From: Modestobacter muralis
GTDB lineage: Bacteria > Actinomycetota > Actinomycetes > Mycobacteriales > Geodermatophilaceae
Length of the DNA: 64,000 bases
Assembly: GCF_010682105.1 (NCBI RefSeq)
Contig: NZ_JAAGWH010000014.1
Coordinates: forward strand, 58,856 to 122,855
Direction of reading: 5' to 3'
Below are positions 51,643 to 64,000 of the stretch, piece by piece (position 1 is the stretch's first letter; the number at the start of each line of letters is the position of its first letter). Below the pieces are notes generated by a model, which saw only the letters and a list, made by a program, of their open reading frames with translations, had not been told where the DNA came from and did not search any database. The position numbers and the translations under genes are program-made.

Positions 51643-52586
51643 CCATGGCTCCTCCGGCCACCCGCGCCGCCCAGCAGGAGCAGTTGGACGCCGCCTACGC
51701 GGTGTGCCGCGGGATCGCCGCCGAGCACGGCAAGTCCTACTTCCTGGCCACCCGGCTGCTCACCCCCGACCGCCGGGCAGCCGTCCACGCGCTCTACGCC
51801 GCGGCCCGGGTGGCCGACGACATCGTCGACGTCGGCGCCGACGAGCCCGGCCGGGACCCCCAGGGCGAGCTGCTGGCCTGGTCGCGGGCTGCGCTCGCCG
51901 AGGTCGAAGCCGGCTGGTCCGACGACCCGGTGCGGCTGGCGCTGGCACACACCTACCGCCGCTACGACATCCCGCTGGAGCACCTGGTCGACTTCCTGGC
52001 CGCGATGACCAGCGACCTCGACGTCACCGGCTACCCGGACCTGGCCGCGCTGGACCGGTACATGTGGGGCTCGGCGTCGGTGATCGGGCTGCAGGTGCTG
52101 CCCGTGCTGGGCACCGCCCCCGGCGTGCCCCGCGAGGAGGCCGCCCCGCACGCGATCGCGCTCGGCGAGGCGTTCCAGCTGACCAACTTCCTCCGCGACG
52201 TCGCCGAGGACGTCGACCGCGGGCGGGTCTACCTGCCCGAGGACATGATGGCCGCGCACGGGGTGACCCGCGAGCAGCTGGCCGCCCGGGAGCACACCCC
52301 CGGCTTCACCGCGCTGATGCGGGAGATGGTCGACGTCACCCGCCGCCGCTACGACGACGCCGCGCTGGGCACGCCGATGCTGGCCCGGGAGTCGCGGGAC
52401 TGCGTGCGCGCCGCGACCGACCTCTACGGCGGCATCCTCACCGAGATCGAGCGGGCGGGGTACCGGGTGCTCGACGGCCGGGTGCGGGTGTCGAGGCCGC
52501 GCCGGCTCGCCGTCTTCGCCCGCCGGCTGTCCGCCGCCCAGCTCGCCCGGGTGGTCAGCAGGTCCCCGGCCGCGACCCGGCCGTAG
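51639..52586 (+). CDS. crtB: Phytoene synthase CrtB
   Basis: 315-residue squalene/phytoene synthase that joins two GGPP molecules. Aspartate motifs AARVADDIVD and LRDVAEDVDRGRVYLPEDMM and the family stretch EAFQLTNFLRD are clear. GTG at 51639 overlaps the crtI stop (GTGA); ATG at 51645 is an alternative two codons in. Completes a GGPP-phytoene-lycopene module; no lycopene cyclase is in the window. Confidence 0.95.
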   Translation: MTMAPPATRAAQQEQLDAAYAVCRGIAAEHGKSYFLATRLLTPDRRAAVHALYAAARVADDIVDVGADEPGRDPQGELLAWSRAALAEVEAGWSDDPVRLALAHTYRRYDIPLEHLVDFLAAMTSDLDVTGYPDLAALDRYMWGSASVIGLQVLPVLGTAPGVPREEAAPHAIALGEAFQLTNFLRDVAEDVDRGRVYLPEDMMAAHGVTREQLAAREHTPGFTALMREMVDVTRRRYDDAALGTPMLARESRDCVRAATDLYGGILTEIERAGYRVLDGRVRVSRPRRLAVFARRLSAAQLARVVSRSPAATRP

Positions 52587-52599
52587 CCGCGGCCGGGGA
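52563..52599. terminator. Hairpin terminator at crtB end
   Basis: Perfect 12-bp stem TCCCCGGCCGCG/CGCGGCCGGGGA with a 13-nt loop that contains the crtB stop codon; it lies just before the convergent Rv2175c-like gene stop. Confidence 0.7.
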
Positions 52600-52604
52600 G
52601 CAGG

Positions 52605-52928
52605 TCAGAGCGCGAGCGCCTGGGCCCGGCGGGTGACCTCGGTGTGCCGGTCGCCCCGCAGCGCCTCGATCGGGGTGCCCGGCAGCGAGTCGTCGACGCG
52701 GAACAGCCACTCGAAGGCCTCCTCGTCGGAGAACCGGCCGTCGTAGAGGACGGTGAGCAGGCCCGGCAGGTGCCTGAGGACGGCGCCGTCCTGGATGAAG
52801 TCGGCGGGGATCTTGCTGTTGCCGCTGCCGGGCACGGCCATCAGCTTCCGCTCGGCGATCAGCTGGCGGACCTTGTTGGTCGAGACGCCGAGCTGCGCGG
52901 CGACCTCAGCGGGGGTGAGCGTGTCCAT
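52605..52928 (-). CDS. Rv2175c-like DNA-binding protein (PknL substrate type)
   Basis: 107-residue protein with an N-terminal winged/helix-turn-helix of MerR/excisionase type (TPAEVAAQLGVSTNKVRQLIAERKL) and the C-terminal VLYDGRFSDEEAFEWLFRVDDSLPGTPIEALR domain typical of Rv2175c. In M. tuberculosis Rv2175c is a DNA-binding protein phosphorylated by PknL, whose gene is its neighbour, exactly as here (divergent). ATG at 52928, -10 TAGGCT 8 nt upstream. Regulated genes unknown. Confidence 0.88.
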   Translation of the reverse strand: MDTLTPAEVAAQLGVSTNKVRQLIAERKLMAVPGSGNSKIPADFIQDGAVLRHLPGLLTVLYDGRFSDEEAFEWLFRVDDSLPGTPIEALRGDRHTEVTRRAQALAL

Positions 52929-52936
52929 GACCGCCG

Positions 52937-52942
52937 AGCCTA
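52937..52942 (-). promoter_or_regulatory. Putative -10 element of the Rv2175c-like gene (leaderless)
   Basis: TAGGCT on the minus strand ends 8 nt before the ATG at 52928. Confidence 0.45.
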
Positions 52943-53314
52943 TGGCGCCGGGCGGGCCGGCGAACGGGCGGCCGGTCACCCGGCGCCCCGCCGGGCGCCG
53001 GCAACGGTCCTGACGGCGTGGCGCGCCCCACCGGCAGCCTGCTGCCAGGGTCAGCGCACACCATGGGTGCGTGTGGACCGGACACCTCGCGCGCACGGCG
53101 ACCAGCCGCCGTCCCCAGGCCGTCCCGCACCCGGTGCCGGAGCTGGACACGCGGGTGGCGCACCGTCGTCCCCCAGCCGTCCCACTGACCACCCGGGGCA
53201 CTCCCCGACCACGCTCGGTCGTCCCACGCGTCCGCCTGGTCACTCCTGTCGACGGGTGTCCGTCCCGTGACGTGGCGACCCGCGTCGGCGCGTCCCGGAC
53301 GCGGTCGGCGCTCC

Positions 53315-53320
53315 TAGACT
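53315..53320 (+). promoter_or_regulatory. Putative -10 element of the pknL-like gene (leaderless)
   Basis: TAGACT ends 7 nt before the GTG at 53328. Confidence 0.5.
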
Positions 53321-53327
53321 CGCCCTC

Positions 53328-55346
53328 GTGGAGACCGTCGTGACCGACCCCGTGGTCGGCCTCGTCCTCGAGGGGCGCTACCGCCTCGAGGAGCGCCTGG
53401 CCCGCGGCGGCATGTCCACCGTCTACGCCGCCACCGACCTGCGCCTGCACCGCACCGTCGCGGTCAAGGTGATGGCCGAGCACCTGGCCCACGACCCGGC
53501 GTTCGTCGACCGGTTCACCCGCGAGGCCCGGGCCACCGCGATGCTCAGCCACGTCAACGTCGTCTCCGTCAGCGACCAGGGCTCCGACCAGGGGCTGGTC
53601 TTCCTGGTCATGGAGCTGGTCCGCGGCCGCACGCTGCGCGACCTGCTCCAGGCCCGCGGCCGGCTGACCGTCGGTGAGGCGTTCGCCGTGCTGGAGCCGG
53701 TGCTGGCCGGGCTGACCGCCGCCCACCGGGCCGGCATCGCCCACCGCGACGTCAAGCCCGAGAACGTCCTGATCGCCACCGACGGACAGGTCAAGGTCGC
53801 CGACTTCGGCCTGGCCCGCGCGGTGGCCGGCACCGGTCAGACCAGCCACACCGGCGGCGTGCTGATCGGCACCGTCGCCTACCTGTCCCCCGAGCAGCTC
53901 GAGCGCGGTCGCAGCGATGCCCGCAGCGACGTCTACGCCGCCGGCGTGATGTTCTACGAGCTGCTCACCGGGCACCCGCCCTACGTCGGCGACAGCGCGC
54001 TGGCCGTGGCCTACCAGCACGTGCACCACGACGTCCCCGCACCGTCGGCCGAGGTGCCCGGCGTGCCGTGGCAGGTCGACGAGCTGGTCGCCCGCACCAC
54101 CCGCCGCGACCCGGGCGGCCGGCCGCTGGATGCCGGCGCGTTCCTCGCCGAGCTCACCGACCTGCGCGCCGACCTCGGCCTGGCCCGGGTGCCGGTGCCC
54201 ACCGGCCGCCCGGCCGGCGACCCCACCGCCACGCTGCGGCCGATCAACCGGCCGACCGCGCCCCGCCCGCGCCACCCCAGCTCGCCCGGTGGGCGGCACA
54301 GCAACCCCGTCGGCGACCCGCGCACCGAGGTGTTCGCCGGAGTGCGCGACGACCGCGGCCGCGGCACCACCGTGCTGCCCGGCATGGGCGGTGGCCCGAC
54401 CACCGCCGTCGGCCGGGCACGCCCCTCCCCCGTGCGCCCCGGCGTGCCGCAGCACATCCGGCGGCGCCGGGCCCGGCTCGCCGTCGCCCTGGTGCTGCTG
54501 CTGGCCGTCACCATCGGCGCGGTGGCGTGGTGGCTGGGCACCGGGCGCTGGACCGACGTCCCCGACCTGGTCGGCAAGGACCGGGACACCGCCATCGGCC
54601 TGCTCCAGGAGGCCGGGCTGGACCCCGAGCTCGGCCCACAGGAGTTCAGCGAGGAGCTCCCCGAGGGCGCGGTCATCTCCGCCGACCCCGCGCAGGGCGA
54701 GGCGATCCGCGGCACCGACGTGCAGCTGGTGACCTCCAAGGGCCCCGAGCGCTTCACCGTCGCCGGGGAGCTGGTCGGCCAGCCCGTCGACCAGGTGCTG
54801 GCCCGGCTGTCCACCGACCTGCCCGGGGTGACGGTCGCCCGCACCGACGACTCCAGCGCCGACGTGCCGCGCGACGACGTCATCGCCTTCCAGCCCGCCC
54901 CCGGCACCGAGCTCAAGCGCGGCGACACCGTCACCGTCGTCGTGTCCTCCGGACCGGCGCCGGTCGACGTGCCCGACGTCGTCGGCCAGTCGCCGGAGGC
55001 CGCGCAGTCGACGCTGGAGCAGCTCGGCTTCACCGTGGAGAGCGACACCGGCCGGACCGCCTCGGTGCCCGTCGGCACGGTCATGGCGGTCAGCCCCGGT
55101 CCCGCGGACGACCCGCAGCCCTACGGCAGCGCGGTCACCATCATCGTCTCCGAGGGCCTGCCGCAGGTCGCCGTGCCCGACGTGATCGGCCAGAGCCGGG
55201 AGGATGCGCAGCGCGTCCTGGAGGAGGCCGGCCTGGTCGTCGAGGTGCAGCAGTTCTTCGGCAACCGGGTCATCCGGCAGACCCCCGGCGCCGGCGAGAC
55301 CGTCGACCTGGGCACCACCGTGACCATCCTCGCGACGTTCGGCTGA
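53328..55346 (+). CDS. pknL: PASTA-domain Ser/Thr protein kinase (PknL type)
   Basis: 672-residue Hanks-type kinase. Kinase domain 18-280 with ATP Lys47 (VAVKVM), catalytic HRDVKPEN (Asp141) and DFG (159-161); a disordered Pro/Arg linker, one membrane segment (about 383-405) and four PASTA repeats (from about 408, each with a V-P-D-V/L-V/I-G start such as VDVPDVVGQSPE) outside the cell. PASTA domains bind peptidoglycan or lipid II. M. tuberculosis PknL lacks PASTA, but location beside the Rv2175c-like gene and aroG region identifies the orthologous locus. It probably phosphorylates the neighbour and division proteins. Confidence 0.92.
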   Translation: METVVTDPVVGLVLEGRYRLEERLARGGMSTVYAATDLRLHRTVAVKVMAEHLAHDPAFVDRFTREARATAMLSHVNVVSVSDQGSDQGLVFLVMELVRGRTLRDLLQARGRLTVGEAFAVLEPVLAGLTAAHRAGIAHRDVKPENVLIATDGQVKVADFGLARAVAGTGQTSHTGGVLIGTVAYLSPEQLERGRSDARSDVYAAGVMFYELLTGHPPYVGDSALAVAYQHVHHDVPAPSAEVPGVPWQVDELVARTTRRDPGGRPLDAGAFLAELTDLRADLGLARVPVPTGRPAGDPTATLRPINRPTAPRPRHPSSPGGRHSNPVGDPRTEVFAGVRDDRGRGTTVLPGMGGGPTTAVGRARPSPVRPGVPQHIRRRRARLAVALVLLLAVTIGAVAWWLGTGRWTDVPDLVGKDRDTAIGLLQEAGLDPELGPQEFSEELPEGAVISADPAQGEAIRGTDVQLVTSKGPERFTVAGELVGQPVDQVLARLSTDLPGVTVARTDDSSADVPRDDVIAFQPAPGTELKRGDTVTVVVSSGPAPVDVPDVVGQSPEAAQSTLEQLGFTVESDTGRTASVPVGTVMAVSPGPADDPQPYGSAVTIIVSEGLPQVAVPDVIGQSREDAQRVLEEAGLVVEVQQFFGNRVIRQTPGAGETVDLGTTVTILATFG

Positions 55347-55411
55347 CCCGCGTACCCGTGACCTCCGCCGCACACCCCGCCGCCGGTCGGCGCGCGGGTC
55401 CAGGTCACGGG
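55345..55411 (+). other. Interleaved inverted repeats at the pknL stop codon
   Basis: Arms A (GACCCGCG, 55345-55352) and A' (55393-55400), and B (CCCGTGACCT, 55355-55364) and B' (55402-55411), are ordered A-B-A'-B', which would give an H-type pseudoknot in RNA. It starts within the stop codon. It may be a terminator-like or stability element, or chance in GC-rich DNA. Confidence 0.4.
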
Positions 55412-55429
55412 CGGTCTCGCCCGCGGACC

Positions 55430-55606
55430 GACGCCGGCTCGATCGGCGCCGCACCCCTCGCCGAGCTGCTGACCCACCCGGCGGTCTCCGGAGTCCCGGT
55501 GGTGGTCGAGGCGCCCAGCGAGGACGACGGCCACGCCCGCGACATCTCCCTGCTGTGCGCCCTGCGGGACGGTGTCCTCGCAGGTCGGGCCACGGTCGCC
55601 GGCTGA
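55430..55606 (+). pseudogene. Remnant of an endonuclease IV (nfo) gene, C-terminal part
   Basis: The frame ending at 55606 encodes DAGSIGAAPLAELLTHPAVS and GVPVVVEAPSEDDGHARDIS, closely matching the C-terminal end of bacterial deoxyribonuclease IV, an AP-site repair enzyme. The upstream about 200 residues of the enzyme, with most metal ligands, are absent: the frame before it is non-homologous and sits in the pknL 3' region. An upstream GTG at 55358 could start an 82-residue product, but this would not be an active nuclease. A deletion remnant is the simplest reading. Confidence 0.5.
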
Positions 55607-55748
55607 CACGCCCAACGCCGGCGACGCGCCCGGCGCAAACGATCCCACCGGCCCGGGGCTTCCACCGCGAAGACCGGCGGGTTTCACTCGACGTGTCCGT
55701 GTCGCACCAGAGAGTGCGGCCTCACCGCATCGAGGAGAGCCTCCGCCC

Positions 55749-56912
<1,164 letters not shown>

Positions 56913-56920
56913 GTCGACCG

Positions 56921-56969
56921 CACCCGGGGCCGGGTCGTCCGCACCGTGCGGCCGGCCCGGCCCCGTGTG
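56921..56969. terminator. Hairpin terminator between protease and GntP genes
   Basis: CGGGGCCGGG (56925-56934) pairs with CCCGGCCCCG (56956-56965); an inner CGCA/TGCG pair extends it. Convergent gene ends. Confidence 0.7.
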
Positions 56970-56970
56970 C

Positions 56971-58389
<1,419 letters not shown>

Positions 58390-58647
58390 GGGGGGACCTC
58401 TTCGAGTCGACGGTGACCGGTCTCCCCCGCGACCGCGGAGGAGGTGACCACTGTGTCAGTGACCGCCCCCGTGCACGCCCCCCGCGGATCTCGGTTCAGA
58501 CTCGGCGCCCGCCCGCGACGTCTGCGATGTCGTGGCCTCCCACCCCAGGTGGCCACGACATCGCAGATCTCGTGCCGTCGACACCCCGCGGCGGACGCCG
58601 ACCGCGACCCTCGGCGTCCGGTGCCGCCCAGGGCGGAGCGGGCGACG
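58390..58647. other. Intergenic region upstream of the GntP gene
   Basis: A 258-bp stretch without a gene. It carries the 17-bp-stem hairpin (58521-58567) that ends the threonine aldolase transcript and, nearer the GntP gene, presumably its promoter, which I could not place with confidence. Confidence 0.5.
58521..58567. terminator. 17-bp stem hairpin downstream of threonine aldolase
   Basis: Perfect inverted repeat TCTGCGATGTCGTGGCC (58521-58537) with 58551-58567 and a 13-nt loop. It is 80 bp after the aldolase stop on the minus strand, and may also be one of the palindromic repeats common in these genomes. Confidence 0.7.
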
Positions 58648-59697
<1,050 letters not shown>

Positions 59698-59753
59698 ACT
59701 GTGCCTTCCGGCCCCGCTACCGGGGCATGCCGCTGACCTACGGGTGATGAGTG

Positions 59754-59808
59754 CGGCCCCGTCCAGAGGCTCGTCCCGAGCTCGCGAGGGATGAGGGGGA
59801 CGGGGTCC
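59754..59808 (-). repeat. 55-bp dispersed palindromic repeat, copy 2
   Basis: Minus-strand copy beginning GGACCCCGTCCCCCTCATCC, 50 of 55 positions identical to 28591-28645. It starts 4 nt after the aroG stop codon, as copy 1 does after its upstream gene, supporting a role at transcript ends. Confidence 0.8.
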
Positions 59809-59812
59809 TTCT

Positions 59813-63433
<3,621 letters not shown>

Positions 63434-63467
63434 TCAGGCTCGCGGCGGGACCCTGCAAGGAGGCCGG

Positions 63468-63504
63468 CGGGGCCGTCGGCAGCGCTCAGCTGCCGGCGGC
63501 CCCG
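63468..63504. terminator. Hairpin after the chemoreceptor gene
   Basis: 16-bp stem (63468-63483 with 63489-63504; one G-T pair) and 5-nt loop. Confidence 0.7.
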
Positions 63505-63517
63505 TCCGCGTCCGGGG

Positions 63518-63574
63518 ACGGTGTGCGCTCAGGCGGGGGTCCCGGACGTGGGACCCGGCCTCAGCGCACACCGT
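63518..63574. terminator. Large compound hairpin
   Basis: Outer arms of 17 bp with one mismatch (63518-63534 with 63558-63574) enclose a second perfect 7-bp stem GGGTCCC/GGGACCC. Lies between the convergent chemoreceptor and RNase AS genes. Confidence 0.7.
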
Positions 63575-63596
63575 GCCCGCGGGAACGGGACGGCGG

Positions 63597-64000
63597 TCAG
63601 CTGCCGCCCGCGCGGGCGGCCTCGATGACGCGCCAGCGGGTGAGGTTGTAGCGGGCGTCGACGAGCGCGTCGTGCGTCCCGGCCGGCTTGGGCGGCAGGG
63701 CCGGCTGACCGGCGTCGTCCCAGCGCTGGCGCAGCTCGTGGGTGAACCGCGGCACCGACCGGGGCAGCGCGGGCATCGCACCCCACAGCTGGGCCAGCAC
63801 CACGTGGTCGTAGGCGGCGAACCAGGCCCACAGCTCGACCTCGCCCCCCGGTGCGGTGAGGAAGGACAGCAGGTCCTCGCGGATGCGCTGCCGGCTGCGC
63901 CACGCCTTGTCCGCCGGGGGCGGCAGCTGGTCCAGGACGTTGCGGCGCACCCACGGGACGGCCCGGTCGGGGTCGAACTCGGTGCTCACGGCGTAGAACT
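63597..64000 (-). CDS. Polyadenylate-specific 3'-5' exoribonuclease AS, C-terminal part
   Basis: Truncated by the right edge; 134 codons are visible and the N-terminal about 30 residues with the first DEDD acidic pair are outside the window. The visible protein (FYAVSTEFDPDRA, VELWAWFAAYDHVVLAQLWG, RFTHELRQRW, HDALVDAR) matches mycobacterial RNase AS (Rv2179c), a DEDDh exonuclease acting on poly(A) RNA; AWFAAYDHV and HDALVDAR carry the later active-site residues (Asp, His, Asp). It sits next to aroG in mycobacteria too, here separated by the chemoreceptor. Confidence 0.93.
   Translation of the reverse strand, partial: FYAVSTEFDPDRAVPWVRRNVLDQLPPPADKAWRSRQRIREDLLSFLTAPGGEVELWAWFAAYDHVVLAQLWGAMPALPRSVPRFTHELRQRWDDAGQPALPPKPAGTHDALVDARYNLTRWRVIEAARAGGS

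Larger units (their letters stand above)
52929..53327. other. Divergent intergenic region Rv2175c-like / pknL-like
   Basis: A 399-bp region with no convincing gene. Promoter elements lie at each end (TAGGCT at 52942-52937 minus; TAGACT at 53315-53320 plus). A hairpin-forming stretch CGGCGCC/GGCGCCG occurs near 52980-53001. Nothing else stands out. Confidence 0.5.

Overview
The window is chromosomal DNA of a very GC-rich actinobacterium. Gene content, start-codon use (GTG about as common as ATG), recurring leaderless promoters and the combination of carotenoid genes, an SOS-controlled DnaE2 and abundant small palindromes suggest a member of the Geodermatophilaceae (Blastococcus/Geodermatophilus/Modestobacter type). 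That assignment is an inference. Backbone gene order resembles the Mycobacterium tuberculosis stretch from ftsZ (Rv2150c) to the RNase AS gene (Rv2179c), with many genes inserted between the shared ones. No rRNA, tRNA, CRISPR array, prophage or insertion sequence was seen.

Layout. (1) 1-14740, minus strand: the division and cell-wall (dcw) cluster, read from mraZ through rsmH, ftsL, ftsI, murE, mraY, murD, ftsW, murG, murC and ftsQ to ftsZ, which is cut by the window edge. Most junctions overlap by 1-4 bases. murF, normally between murE and mraY, is absent. An array of three 10-bp-spaced MraZ-type boxes precedes mraZ. (2) 14888-20800, plus strand: a MoxR ATPase / DUF58 / transglutaminase operon and a divergent PRPP-synthetase homologue. 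(3) 20834-22673, minus: a DUF3040 membrane protein and DNA polymerase IV (dinB), with a LexA box. (4) 22996-25701, plus: a three-gene unit of a tandem-repeat Gly/Asp-rich peptide, a JmjC-type 2-oxoglutarate oxygenase and a sucrase/ferredoxin-like thioredoxin-fold protein. This is the least explained part of the window. (5) 25716-29430: small hypotheticals, a phosphodiesterase, a methyltransferase and a metallophosphoesterase. (6) 29587-34505, minus: a LexA-controlled operon DUF6504 - SAV_6107 HEPN - dnaE2, without its usual imuA'/imuB partners.

(7) 34646-41426, plus: an MFS exporter, then a tightly overlapping set YbaK - GNAT - CrtO/CrtI-like oxidoreductase - CruF-like hydratase - glycosyltransferase, then a flavin reductase. 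(8) 41506-47191: adenosine kinase, a CDP-alcohol phosphatidyltransferase, a secreted lipase and a LolA-like protein + ABC exporter operon. (9) 47325-52586: metF divergent from a carotenoid operon idsA/crtE - crtI - crtB. (10) 52605-56912: the Rv2175c-like DNA-binding protein divergent from its cognate PknL-type PASTA kinase, a remnant of an endonuclease IV gene and a secreted subtilisin-like protease. (11) 56971-64000: GntP permease, threonine aldolase, class II DAHP synthase (aroG), a chemoreceptor and the 3' part of the RNase AS gene.

Functionally the window joins peptidoglycan synthesis and division, SOS mutagenesis, C40/C50-type carotenoid synthesis and one-carbon/aromatic metabolism. Recurrent features outside genes are strong perfect palindromes at convergent gene ends, a 55-bp dispersed repeat placed directly after two stop codons, and a TAnnnT -10 hexamer 6-8 nt before the start codon of many genes, indicating leaderless mRNAs.
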